NCBI GenBank assembly: GCA_964510225.1
Contig: CAZEAN010000003.1
Location: 1 to 64,000 of the forward strand
Source of the DNA: CAZEAN01 sp964510225
GTDB taxonomy: Bacteria > Planctomycetota > Planctomycetia > Isosphaerales > Isosphaeraceae
DNA length: 64,000 nucleotides
Reading direction: 5' to 3'
This document shows, one piece after another, positions 33,727 through 42,967 of this stretch. Below the pieces are notes generated by a model that did no database searches, had not been told where the DNA came from, and worked only from the letters and a program-made list of their open reading frames with translations. The first letter of the stretch is position 1; every line of letters begins with the position of its first letter. The position numbers and the translations under genes are program-made.

Positions 33727-35217
33727 TCAAACCAGGTAAGATCGCCTGAATTGTCTGAGCCAGTCCAGTACAGGCTTTGGGGTCTGATCCTCATGAAAAA
33801 GACCGGCATGATGATAAAGATGGGGGCCATGGTCGGTCGCGTGCTGCCAGATCACCGCTCGGACGTAACGCTTTGCGACCGCCAGCGAGACCCAATCGGC
33901 CACTATCCTTCGCTGAAACTGGTCGTCTAACTCGTTGGGCCACTGCCTGGGATCGATCTTTGCTTCAGGGAGACCGTTGGGGTCGTTCGTCGAATTCGAC
34001 GGAATCGAGAGGATTACATAAATCGGCTTATTAAGCGTGTTATAGAGATCTAAGAGTCGGGAAAACTCGAGGAGATCTCGGAGGTGGCTCCCGGGTGGGC
34101 CAGCCCCGATCGCGATCTCAAGTCCGATCCCTGCGAGTCCCAAGTCAGCCCTTGAGAGCAAGTCCGCAAGCTGGAGGGGGTCTAGTTGAGAGCTAGACAG
34201 GGCAGTCGAGACCCCCCAAGGACGATCGAGGTCAACGACCAACGGGGTAACTGGGTCAATCTGGTGCGCGAGCCGGAGCGCCCGAGCTGTGAGTTGAACC
34301 TGATTCTCCTCTGAAAGCCCGAGGAGTTCCCCAGAGCCTGGTCGACCGGCGAGATGCCAGGTTGCTAACCGCCCTTGGTAGCGTTTGACGGCCTCTTGGA
34401 CGAACTCGAGGGCCATCGTCGTAAGCGATTCTTGGTCGCCCGACCAGAGCCAGAGCCATTCCGGGAGCGATTCGGGTCGGAACTCAAGAAGTGGTCCTGC
34501 CATTGGGAGAAGATTCCGCGACCGACACCACGCAATCTGTGCATCGAATCGTTCCCAATCGTAACGTCCTTCCGATGGTGCGAGTTCTGCCCACGTACAC
34601 GAGAGCCGGACTGCATTGAAAGCACCCGGAAGTTCCTCGGACCAATTTCCTTGAGTTGGATCCGCATTAAGACCACAGGCAAAGAGTGTGGGGAGTTTCG
34701 CCGATGTCTCCCGTCGGATCTCCATGAGTTGCTCGGTGTAGGTTTCCACTAAGGAGTGGGCCGCTTCGTGAGCCTTGTTGAGAGCAATCTCGGAGAACTC
34801 GGTGACACGATCAGAGCGAGGAGCGGCAGTAACCGCGCGGGAAAAGGCCTGGCGAGCCGATTCAAGTGGTTCTGTCACCGATTCCGAAAGGACGAGTCCT
34901 AACTGTTGCCATTCTGCTGCTTGGCTTCGGACGTCAGTTAATTTGCCTCTTGAGAGTTCAACTGGCAGTTCATAGGGTTCGTCTCGCGCAGCGAGGGTCG
35001 CGGTGCCGACGTAGGGGAGTCCAACTTGTGCGATCGGCCAAGGAACATAGTAACGGCCACTTTCCTGTCCAGCCCGTCGGCAGGTCATCAGACCAGGGGT
35101 GAACTCGATCTGGAGCCATTCGGGAGTACGGTCTAGACCTGCAAAATAGGCAAAGCGCAACTCAGGTAGTTGGGTATATAAGTCGTCGGGAGTGAGGTGA
35201 AATCTCAGTACGACCAT
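33727..35217 (-). CDS. GH10-like TIM-barrel protein, probably non-catalytic
   Basis: The protein has 496 residues without a signal peptide. The N-terminal 190 residues are a planctomycete-type region of beta strands and a long helix. From about 200 on there is a glycosidase-like barrel: FNAVRLSCTWAELAPSEGRYDWERFDAQIAWCR matches the GH10 pattern that normally precedes the HTLVWH strand. At the expected acid/base position (WDVVNE in GH10) it reads RLATWHLAGRPGSGE, and no clear nucleophile Glu motif (TELD) is seen; GIGLEIAIG is the nearest. I infer a barrel that has lost xylanase activity or uses other residues. It is on its own between the PSD1 gene and a dehydrogenase. Confidence 0.65.
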   Translation of the reverse strand: MVVLRFHLTPDDLYTQLPELRFAYFAGLDRTPEWLQIEFTPGLMTCRRAGQESGRYYVPWPIAQVGLPYVGTATLAARDEPYELPVELSRGKLTDVRSQAAEWQQLGLVLSESVTEPLESARQAFSRAVTAAPRSDRVTEFSEIALNKAHEAAHSLVETYTEQLMEIRRETSAKLPTLFACGLNADPTQGNWSEELPGAFNAVRLSCTWAELAPSEGRYDWERFDAQIAWCRSRNLLPMAGPLLEFRPESLPEWLWLWSGDQESLTTMALEFVQEAVKRYQGRLATWHLAGRPGSGELLGLSEENQVQLTARALRLAHQIDPVTPLVVDLDRPWGVSTALSSSQLDPLQLADLLSRADLGLAGIGLEIAIGAGPPGSHLRDLLEFSRLLDLYNTLNKPIYVILSIPSNSTNDPNGLPEAKIDPRQWPNELDDQFQRRIVADWVSLAVAKRYVRAVIWQHATDHGPHLYHHAGLFHEDQTPKPVLDWLRQFRRSYLV

Positions 35218-35351
35218 GCGGCGATCCTGGGAGAATAAGACTTGGATCTGTGGAGAGGCTCAAGCTGAGGGGAGTGTCGTTACATGAGAGAGCCTTACAT
35301 TGATGTGTTTTAGCTGTAATTTAGTGATCCCGACTTACATGTTCCGGCGCT

Positions 35352-36332
35352 TCAAGCATGCTGGGACCAAACCGAAGGATTGACGAGATGTGGAGGACGT
35401 TGACCACAGAGTCCGGCGACCAAATTCTGAGCGGCAAGCCGGGACATCGCGCCCCGAGTGGCTCGAGTGGCGCTACCCAGGTGGGGCAAGAGAACTGCGT
35501 TCGAACATGAGGAAAGTCCCTCCGCCATCGCGGGTTCCGCCTCGTAGACATCGAGCCCTGCGCCCGCGATCCGACTCTCCCGTAGAACTTTAACCAGTGC
35601 AGCTTCATCAACCACGGGCCCACGCGACGTGTTGATCAGATAGGCCGTTGGCTTCATTCGTTCGAGGGCCTCGGCATCGATCAGATGGTGGGTTTCCGGG
35701 GTGAGTGGAACGTGGATACTTACGAAGTCGGAGGAAGCTAGGAGCTCGGAAAGGGTGACGAGCGTTCCACCGAGCTGATCGAGTTCTTCGTTCCGGCGAC
35801 GACCATAATAGAGAATCTTCATCCGAAACCCTGCAGCGCGACGCGCGACGGCTGTCGCAATCCGACCGGGTCCGATCAAACCGAGGGTCGCTTCCGTCAC
35901 ATCGCCCCCGAGCATGTAGAGCGGTCCCCAACCTTGGAAACGTCCCTCCCTCATCTCATGATCCCCTTCGACGACCCGACGACTGATCCCGAGAATTAAT
36001 GCCCAGGTCAGATCAGCCGTGGAGTCCGTGAGGATCCCTGGCGTGTTTGTCACGGCGATGCCATGACGCGTCGCCTCGTCGACATCGATGTTGTTGAAGC
36101 CAACTGCCATGTTCGCAATGATCCGGCAACGCTTGGCCGCCTGGATCACCCGAGCATCAATCTGATCCGTGAGGAGGCAGAGAATTCCATCGAACCCGTC
36201 CACCTTTTCTATCAACTCGTCGGTTGAGAGGACCCGATCTTCCTGATTCTGCTCTATTTGGTCGGTAACCTCGGCGAGGAGGCTTGGACCAGGTTCGGGG
36301 ATTAGTTGCGTGATATAGATGCGTGCTGGCAC
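35352..36332 (-). CDS. D-2-hydroxyacid dehydrogenase (glycerate/hydroxypyruvate reductase-like)
   Basis: The protein has 326 residues from a GTG at 36332 with GGAG seven bases upstream; longer in-frame starts reach 36395 but lack such a site and add a non-homologous leader. The NAD-binding motif is LGLIGPGRIATAVARRAAGF. Catalytic Arg is in INTSRGPVVDEAAL, Glu in GAGLDVYEAEP and His in LLPHLGSAT. The Rossmann loop has Pro in GPGRIA where Gly-x-Gly-x-x-Gly is usual. Such enzymes reduce hydroxypyruvate or glyoxylate or act on related 2-oxoacids. It is transcribed away from a paralogue at 36559. Confidence 0.88.
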   Translation of the reverse strand: MPARIYITQLIPEPGPSLLAEVTDQIEQNQEDRVLSTDELIEKVDGFDGILCLLTDQIDARVIQAAKRCRIIANMAVGFNNIDVDEATRHGIAVTNTPGILTDSTADLTWALILGISRRVVEGDHEMREGRFQGWGPLYMLGGDVTEATLGLIGPGRIATAVARRAAGFRMKILYYGRRRNEELDQLGGTLVTLSELLASSDFVSIHVPLTPETHHLIDAEALERMKPTAYLINTSRGPVVDEAALVKVLRESRIAGAGLDVYEAEPAMAEGLSSCSNAVLLPHLGSATRATRGAMSRLAAQNLVAGLCGQRPPHLVNPSVWSQHA

Positions 36333-36558
36333 AACAAGACTCCGACAGTCGTCAGTTTCACCTTGAAACGCTGCGACGTTCCAAAATCCTAACACTCAAT
36401 CAAGAGCAATGCACAGAAGATCCATGGGCAAATTGGTTCCTCCGATGTTGACGGAAGTCGTTTCCTGGTCTTCGAGTTGTTGTCTGAACGAGTCTGCGCG
36501 AGTAATGTGATCACTCAGAAGTTTCAACCTGCACTAAATCCGGTCTGCCAATTTCGCG

Positions 36559-37545
36559 ATGCCTGAAGCAATTATTATCGGTTCTGGTCCAATCCGAGGG
36601 CAAGCAGGACGGTTCCGAGACCTCCTGCTCGCCGAGGGATTTAGGCTCATCGATCCGCTCGGAAATGAGCCACTCACAGAAGAGGAACTCCATGCGTTGA
36701 TCGGAGAGGCGTCGGCGGTGATCGCAGGAAGCGAGCCGTACGAATCCACGCTATTCGATAAAGCGCCGAGACTCCGCGTGATTGCACGAACTGGGGTTGG
36801 TTACGATGCGGTCGATGTCGAAGAGGCGACCCGCCGTGGCGTCGTGCTGACGATTACGGCCGGGGCAAATCACGAGAGTGTCGCCGAACATGGATTTGCC
36901 CTCTTGCTCGGAGTTTCGAGACAGATCGTCGAGAATGATCAGGCGATCCGTTCTGGTCGTTGGAATCGGATGCTGGTCGAACCGCTCCGCTCCAAGACGC
37001 TAGGATTGCTTGGACTCGGCAGGATCGGCCGCGCTATGATCCCACCCGCAAAAGCGTTTGGGATGTCGGTAATCGCTTATGATTCAATCGTCTCGCATGA
37101 CTCCATCCAAGCGGCTGGAGCCAGTCCACGGACCTTGAACGAATTACTCGCGGAATCGGACGTACTGAGCCTCCACACCCCATTAAACGATTCGACCCGA
37201 TTCTTGATGAACGCCGATCGCTTTAGGTTAATGAAACCGAGCGCAATCTTAATCAATACGGCACGGGGTGGGCTAGTGGACGAATCGGCTCTCGTTGATG
37301 CGATTAAGTCAAAACGGATTGCCGGTGCTGGCCTCGATGTTTTTGGTACGGAGCCGCTTCCTCCCAACCATCCACTTTTCCAGTTCCCCCAAGTGGTCCT
37401 GAGTCCACACTTGGGCGGGATTGATCGCTTGGCGATGGACAAGATGGCTGAGATGGCGGCCGAGTCGATTATCAAACTCGCCCGAGGCCAATGGCCGGCC
37501 GATCAGATCGTCAATCCAGACGTCGGTAAAGACTGGCGATGGTAG
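36559..37545 (+). CDS. D-2-hydroxyacid dehydrogenase (phosphoglycerate dehydrogenase-like)
   Basis: The protein has 328 residues. NAD-binding LGLLGLGRIGRAMIPPAKAFG; catalytic Arg in INTARGGLVDESAL, Glu in GAGLDVFGTEPLPP, His in LSPHLGGID. ARTGVGYDAVDVEEATRRGV is the substrate-domain hallmark. No ACT or serine-binding domain is present, so it is a short PGDH-like enzyme and not a classic SerA. It diverges from its paralogue; the two starts are about 226 bases apart and could share a control region. Confidence 0.88.
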   Translation: MPEAIIIGSGPIRGQAGRFRDLLLAEGFRLIDPLGNEPLTEEELHALIGEASAVIAGSEPYESTLFDKAPRLRVIARTGVGYDAVDVEEATRRGVVLTITAGANHESVAEHGFALLLGVSRQIVENDQAIRSGRWNRMLVEPLRSKTLGLLGLGRIGRAMIPPAKAFGMSVIAYDSIVSHDSIQAAGASPRTLNELLAESDVLSLHTPLNDSTRFLMNADRFRLMKPSAILINTARGGLVDESALVDAIKSKRIAGAGLDVFGTEPLPPNHPLFQFPQVVLSPHLGGIDRLAMDKMAEMAAESIIKLARGQWPADQIVNPDVGKDWRW

Positions 37546-37727
37546 GTCTCTTGTTCCTCAGACCAGTTTCCGTTTTGGCAGAGTAGTTGATTGGTTATGC
37601 CTGAACCGAGTCTTCGTTGCTGCGGAATCGGGTTTGCGCATCATCAGGTGCTGAGTAGACTCTCCGGCAGTCTTTACGATCGACTGAATCAGATCCGTGA
37701 CAGCCAGAGAGGGTGGAGGGAACCAAG

Positions 37728-38639
37728 ATGACGCGACGGATCGCGATCTTAAACCAGAAGGGCGGTGTCGGCAAAACGACCACGACGGTCAATCTTGCGG
37801 CGGCTCTCGCTGCCGAAGGTCATCGGACTCTCGTCCTTGATCTTGATCCTCAGGCGCACGCCACGCTCCATCTCGGATTGATGCCCGGGCGTTCCGGACC
37901 TTCGCTCTACGAAGTCCTCACTCAGGGGCTCCCCATCGAGAAAGCCCGCCACCAGGTCGATGAAAATCTCTTCGTCTGTGGGAGTCATATCGATCTTGCC
38001 GCCGCCGAAGTTGAGTTGATCGGTACCGTCGGTCGTGAAGTCATCCTCCGGGACCATCTCGACAACGATAGCGAGCCCTTCGACTTCATCTTGATGGATT
38101 GTCCACCGTCGCTCGGTGTGCTGACCTTGAACGCGCTCTGTGCGGCTCGTGAGGTCTTCATCCCCTTACAGGCCCACTTTCTTGCGCTTCATGGTCTCTC
38201 AAAGCTCCTGGAGACAATTCATTTAGTAAGCCAACGGGTGAATCGTGACCTCAAGGTTTCGGGGGTCGTGATCTGCCTCTACGACGCTGGGACCCGACTT
38301 GGGGCGGAAGTGGTCGATGACCTCCACCGCTATTTCGAAGGGCGACGACAAGTCAGTGCACCTTGGTCGAACGCCGTCGTCTTCCGTTCCAGGATCCGAA
38401 GAAACATCAGGCTCGCCGAGTGCCCGAGCTTCGGCCAATCGATCTTCCAATATGCACCGAGCAGCCGAGGGGCCATGGACTACCAGTCGCTTGCCGGCGA
38501 GATCCAAGGAAAAGCCCCCATCGGTAACTGGGCGGAACAGAAGTCTCCGACCGACGACCTCAACCAAGACGATCAGGTCAAGGTTGGTCTGGCTGAGGGA
38601 CGTCCCGCAAGTAACGAGGCGAAGGTACCTGCTGCGTGA
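37728..38639 (+). CDS. ParA/Soj-family ATPase
   Basis: The protein has 303 residues from the ATG at 37728 (GGAGGG seven bases upstream; a GTG at 37713 is in frame but poorer). Deviant Walker A motif LNQKGGVGKTTTTVNLA with the signature Lys, A' region VLDLDPQAHAT, Walker B FILMDCPPSLGVLTLNAL. The C-terminal 45 residues are polar and extra to the family. No parB follows; instead the stop overlaps the start of an RNase HII-like gene. It may be a chromosome/plasmid partition ATPase or a position-determining orphan; parS sites were not seen. Confidence 0.85.
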   Translation: MTRRIAILNQKGGVGKTTTTVNLAAALAAEGHRTLVLDLDPQAHATLHLGLMPGRSGPSLYEVLTQGLPIEKARHQVDENLFVCGSHIDLAAAEVELIGTVGREVILRDHLDNDSEPFDFILMDCPPSLGVLTLNALCAAREVFIPLQAHFLALHGLSKLLETIHLVSQRVNRDLKVSGVVICLYDAGTRLGAEVVDDLHRYFEGRRQVSAPWSNAVVFRSRIRRNIRLAECPSFGQSIFQYAPSSRGAMDYQSLAGEIQGKAPIGNWAEQKSPTDDLNQDDQVKVGLAEGRPASNEAKVPAA

Positions 38640-39631
38640 GGGTTGGGCGTCGGTTGAGTGATGATCCAGGTCGGGTGTATTGGGTCGGTATCGACGAAGC
38701 GGGCTATGGCCCCAAACTCGGCCCGTTTGTGATGACAGCAGTGCTGATCGAAAGTCTCGGAGATCGTCCACCCGATCTCTGGGGTGACTGTGCGCCCCTG
38801 GTGGGTCGGGCTGGATCCAACTCTGCCCTCCTCTGGCTCGATGACTCGAAGCGACTCTATCGTCAGGGCAAAGGCTTTGACCGTCTTGAAGCCGCTTTAG
38901 CGTCAGCAATCTCCGAGGCTGGGGTCGGCTATCGATCTGACTATCGAGGACTTCTCAAGGAGTTAGGGATCAATGTCGATCCTGATGCTGAACTGAGTCC
39001 CTGGGTCGGTGGCAACGAGTCGCTCCGTGTACCGACTTCGCTCTCAGTTGAGCGACTCCAAGAGTTGTTGACGGCTCGTCCCCTCCGTTCTGAATTCTGG
39101 CGGATCCTGGCGGTACGAGCTCTGCTCGTCGGACCAGCGCGATTTAATCAGCTACTGGGACAGCTCCGGTCAAAGTCGTTAGTGCACTTTCATATGTTTG
39201 AAAAGTTGCTCAATCAATTCTGCGATGATGGGCAACCAGGCTCGGTACTCAATATTGCAAGTGATAAACATGGTGGTCGTCATTATTATCAATCGCTTTT
39301 GCAAAGTGTTTTTCCGATGGCGATGATCGAAGGAGGGCCAGAAGGGCCTGAGCTGAGCCGCTATCAAATCGAACACGAAGGCCGTTCGATCATCCTTGAG
39401 TTTAGTCCCAAGGCCGACGCGACCAACGGCCTCGTTGCGCTCGCTGGGATTGTGAGTAAGGTCCTCCGCGAATATTGGATGACCCTCTTTAATCGATATT
39501 GGGCTCAACGGGTCCCCGGACTAAAACCCTCGGCTGGTTATCCATTGGATGCCTCACGATTCCGGCATGAACTCGAACTTGCCCAAGTGACAACCGGGCA
39601 CCCTGAATCAATCTGGTGGCGTAAGGTTTAA
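38636..39631 (+). CDS. Divergent RNase HII-like protein
   Basis: The protein has 331 residues, larger than usual RNase HII (about 200). The family core is seen as WVGIDEAGYGPKLGPFVMTAV (Asp20-Glu21) and LLWLDDSKRLYRQGKGF, matching the DEAGRGP and DDSK motifs. Late in the protein KADATNGLVALAGIVSKVLREYW corresponds to the D-x-AASI-x-AKV-x-RD region, with Glu in place of the last Asp. About 90 residues are inserted between these blocks, including the His/Lys-containing SDKHGGRHYY. I assign it to the RNase HII-like fold but not to a certain activity. The GTG start overlaps the parA stop by four bases (GTGA). Confidence 0.65.
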   Translation: MRVGRRLSDDPGRVYWVGIDEAGYGPKLGPFVMTAVLIESLGDRPPDLWGDCAPLVGRAGSNSALLWLDDSKRLYRQGKGFDRLEAALASAISEAGVGYRSDYRGLLKELGINVDPDAELSPWVGGNESLRVPTSLSVERLQELLTARPLRSEFWRILAVRALLVGPARFNQLLGQLRSKSLVHFHMFEKLLNQFCDDGQPGSVLNIASDKHGGRHYYQSLLQSVFPMAMIEGGPEGPELSRYQIEHEGRSIILEFSPKADATNGLVALAGIVSKVLREYWMTLFNRYWAQRVPGLKPSAGYPLDASRFRHELELAQVTTGHPESIWWRKV

Positions 39632-39792
39632 TCACACTATTCAAATTTGTTATTATTGACATTTAAATTCAATGAGGATTTTGACGGTTATCAGCGAGGT
39701 AACGAACTTGCTATCTCGTCACGACAGCTATCATCATAAGAAGTGGATATTCCCTGAATGTAATGCATCGTCGTTAACTTGGAGAATCGCTG

Positions 39793-42700
39793 ATGCCGCT
39801 GACGACTGCGGACCGCAATCTACTATACGGACTGCTTGCGCTTCAGATGGACTTTGTATCGAAAGACCAGCTCATCGAGGCTATGCAGGCCTGGGCGCTT
39901 GAGAAAGGAACGCCGTTAGAACAGATCCTCCAGGATCGAGGTCACCTAACTACTGAGGATCACGCGGCGCTTGAGCATTTGCTCGAACGTCACCTAGCGC
40001 GTCATGGCGGCTCTACTGAGCAAAGTATCTCAACCTTGTCTCCGGCCTTGGAGGTGATTGAGAGCCTTTCTGCAGTCAACGATCCTGAGATTGCACACAG
40101 CCTCGCTCACTTGAGAACGCCACCGATGTCAGGGAATACCTTCGATGGAAGGAATAGTGTTAGGTCCCTTTCTCCAGGATCTCCTGACAGTCGACTCCCC
40201 CAGCGTTTTCAGATTGTACGACTCCATGCACAGGGCGGTCTCGGTGAGGTTTACGTAGCGGTAGACACCGAACTCAATCGTGAAGTCGCACTGAAGCAGA
40301 TCCGGAGTCGAATGGCGGACCACATGCCAGACCGACGGCGGTTTGTCTTCGAAGCAGAGGTGACAGGGAGCCTTGAGCATCCTGGCATCGTCCCGGTATA
40401 CAGCCTCGGACAAGAGCAGGGGACTGGACGGCCGTTTTACGCAATGCGACTGATCCGTGGGGATAGCCTAAAGGACGCGATTGCCGCCTACCACACCGAT
40501 GAGGCCAAGAACGTCGACCCATCGGAGCGTTCGCTTCAACTACGTCGGTTGATTACACAATTGGTTGACGCTTGTAATGCTTTGGCTTATGCGCATGATC
40601 GAGGAGTGCTGCACCGTGATATCAAGCCCGGGAACATCATGGTGGGTAAGTATGGTGAGACTTTGGTAGTCGACTGGGGCTTGGCAAAGGTCGTTGGTCG
40701 TCCTGACGACAGTACCCCGACGAACGGAGAGCCGACACTCCGTCCCCCAAGCGGTGAAGATCTCCAGCAGACCTTGCCGCACTCGGTCGTTGGTACGCCT
40801 CAGTACATGCCCCCTGAGCAGACTGGTGGCGGACTTGATCTCCTTGGCCCACCAAGCGACGTGTACAGCCTTGGTGCCACACTCTATTCGATCCTGGTTG
40901 GACATCCACCATACGCAGGAACTCCAGCAAATCAGATTTTCGACCGCGTCCGTCGCGGTGACTACGCCCGGCCCAGGTCGGTCGATCCCTCGATCCCGCG
41001 ACCACTTCATGCCATCTGCGTCAAAGCGATGGCACTCCAACCAGGAGACCGATATCCCAACGCCCGGTTACTCGCTGATGATCTGGAGCGATGGTTGGCA
41101 GACGAGCCTGTAACCGCCTTTGTCGAACCGTTGAGTACGCGTGCCTGGCGATGGGTCCGTAGGCATCGCACCACGGTAACGACCGCCGCAGCCACTCTAT
41201 TCGTCGGGCTCCTCGCGCTGGCAAGTTTGTGGAGACTCTCCGCTACCAATGAGGCGAAACTTGCCCAAGCCAACGGTAACCTTGAAATCGCTCAGAAGCA
41301 GACCGCACGCTGGCTCAACCGTGCGATGGAAGCGATTTCAAGCTATTACAACGGTGCGAATGAGCAGATTCTTCGGAAGGATGCGGTTCCTGTTGAAGTA
41401 CGCGAGCAACTGTTGGTTAGGCCGAGTGCACTTTACCAAGAAATTGCCCAAGAACTCGCTGCTGAATTGTCTCCATCGGAAACTCAGCGCTATTTGCTCG
41501 CGACGGGACAACTTGGTCTCGGGTCGATCGGGTATCTCCTCGGTCGTAACGATCAAGCTCGAGATGAGTTGGAGGCTTCGATCCGAGGGTTCACCTCTTT
41601 GTTTGCTGAAGATCCCGCCAACCCCGACTACAGAAAAGGCTTGGCCGATAGCTACACCCGGCTCGGTGACGTCATCGTTCAGATGGACGAACCCAATAGC
41701 GCTCTTCGAAGAATCCAGTCAATGGTGGAGTCACTCGAAAAAATCACCGAAGATCACGAGGATGCAATCGAGCTCTACGAGAGCCTGGCGAGAACAACGA
41801 ACAACTTGGCGGTAGCGCACCTTTATCTAGGGAGGATCCCTGATGCTGAAAAGCTAAACCAGCGCGCTGTTGACATCCTTCGCCCCTTGATCGCGGAACA
41901 TCCTGAGGTTCCTTCGCTACGTGAGGCTCTTGGCAGGAACCTCCTTAACCTTGGCCTCCACGCTCAGAACTCTGGGAAACTTGAGGAGGCAGCAGCGTTG
42001 ATGGAAGAGGGGGCGCAGTCCTTTGATTTGGTCTCAAGAGAAGAAGCAGATGTTCCCGACCACCGCGTTCTTGTTGGGTCTTCGCTTGCCATGCTCGGGG
42101 AAGTCTTGAACGCTCTCGGCCGCACTGAGGAGGCATCCAAGCGGTTCCAGGAAGGCTTAGAAATACTTGTACCCCTTAACGAGTCGGAGCCCGGCGTTTC
42201 CGATTTCAGACGATCTCTCGCCATCTGCTACCACAATGTTGCGTTGGCACGAGCAGCCGAAGGAAATTTGGCGGCAGCAATTGACTATTCGATCAAGTCG
42301 GTTGAACTCTATGCCCAGCTTGTGCGCACCTCTCCTCGAAGGGGAGCTTTTCAGAATGCACTTGTCGATGCGGTGAACCACCTGGTTCAGGATCTTAGTG
42401 AATCGGGTCGATACGAGGAAACTGAAGTCTGTCGGCGGGCGATCACCTTGGTCGGTGATGGGGAACTTGGAGTGCCCGTCCAACAGGTCGATCTCCTTTA
42501 CGGGAACCTAATCAGTCGGCTCCAGGCTCAGGGCCTCATCGAGGAAGCGGTTCAAGCCGCACGTGAGCGGGAGGCCCTTCGTCCGAACAATCCAGGGGCC
42601 TCATTTACCTTGGCCATGGATCTGGCCCGTTGTCTTGAATCCCCGCTCAAGATCACTAGGGATGAACTGGGCAAAGAGGCAGTGGATGCTCTCCGGACGG

Positions 42701-42849
42701 CTGCCTTCGGTGCGGACCTTGGGTCTGAGCGACTCACTACCGACCCCTACCTGGGTCCACTCAAGGATCGGGAGGACTTCCAACAACTTGTTCAGGAACT
42801 CAAGGCTAAGACTTCTCCGGCGAACCAAGACGGCGAGGAGGACGAGTAA
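39793..42849 (+). CDS. Membrane Ser/Thr protein kinase with TPR sensor domain
   Basis: The protein has 1018 residues. An N-terminal helical region of about 135 residues precedes the kinase domain: glycine loop HAQGGLGEVYVA near 145, VALK Lys near 163, catalytic LHRDIKPGNIM near 274, metal-binding VVDWGLAK (DWG in place of DFG, common in planctomycete kinases) and VGTPQYMPPEQ. A transmembrane helix follows at about 463-485 (VTTAAATLFVGLLALASLW), then TPR-type helical repeats at 500-960 (LGDVIVQMDEPNSALRR, LGRIPDAEKLNQRAVDIL, GKLEEAAALMEEGAQ). I infer that the TPR part is extracytoplasmic. A strong inverted repeat follows the stop. Confidence 0.93.
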   Translation: MPLTTADRNLLYGLLALQMDFVSKDQLIEAMQAWALEKGTPLEQILQDRGHLTTEDHAALEHLLERHLARHGGSTEQSISTLSPALEVIESLSAVNDPEIAHSLAHLRTPPMSGNTFDGRNSVRSLSPGSPDSRLPQRFQIVRLHAQGGLGEVYVAVDTELNREVALKQIRSRMADHMPDRRRFVFEAEVTGSLEHPGIVPVYSLGQEQGTGRPFYAMRLIRGDSLKDAIAAYHTDEAKNVDPSERSLQLRRLITQLVDACNALAYAHDRGVLHRDIKPGNIMVGKYGETLVVDWGLAKVVGRPDDSTPTNGEPTLRPPSGEDLQQTLPHSVVGTPQYMPPEQTGGGLDLLGPPSDVYSLGATLYSILVGHPPYAGTPANQIFDRVRRGDYARPRSVDPSIPRPLHAICVKAMALQPGDRYPNARLLADDLERWLADEPVTAFVEPLSTRAWRWVRRHRTTVTTAAATLFVGLLALASLWRLSATNEAKLAQANGNLEIAQKQTARWLNRAMEAISSYYNGANEQILRKDAVPVEVREQLLVRPSALYQEIAQELAAELSPSETQRYLLATGQLGLGSIGYLLGRNDQARDELEASIRGFTSLFAEDPANPDYRKGLADSYTRLGDVIVQMDEPNSALRRIQSMVESLEKITEDHEDAIELYESLARTTNNLAVAHLYLGRIPDAEKLNQRAVDILRPLIAEHPEVPSLREALGRNLLNLGLHAQNSGKLEEAAALMEEGAQSFDLVSREEADVPDHRVLVGSSLAMLGEVLNALGRTEEASKRFQEGLEILVPLNESEPGVSDFRRSLAICYHNVALARAAEGNLAAAIDYSIKSVELYAQLVRTSPRRGAFQNALVDAVNHLVQDLSESGRYEETEVCRRAITLVGDGELGVPVQQVDLLYGNLISRLQAQGLIEEAVQAAREREALRPNNPGASFTLAMDLARCLESPLKITRDELGKEAVDALRTAAFGADLGSERLTTDPYLGPLKDREDFQQLVQELKAKTSPANQDGEEDE

Positions 42850-42912
42850 TTGAGTTCATCCCGTGCGCCGTTCGGTCCGTTGCCCCCAAGGATTCTGTAG
42901 AATCGTTTGCCG

Positions 42913-42957
42913 GACGCTCCGATTCATCCTCTAACGGACTGAGTCGGAGCGTCGTTT
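42913..42957. terminator. Bidirectional terminator hairpin between convergent genes
   Basis: GACGCTCCGATTC at 42913-42925 pairs with GAGTCGGAGCGTC at 42941-42953, with one mismatch in 13 and a 15-base loop. GTTTG follows on the + strand. It lies between the convergent kinase and radical SAM genes and can serve either strand. Confidence 0.6.
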
Positions 42958-42967
42958 GATCGCGATC

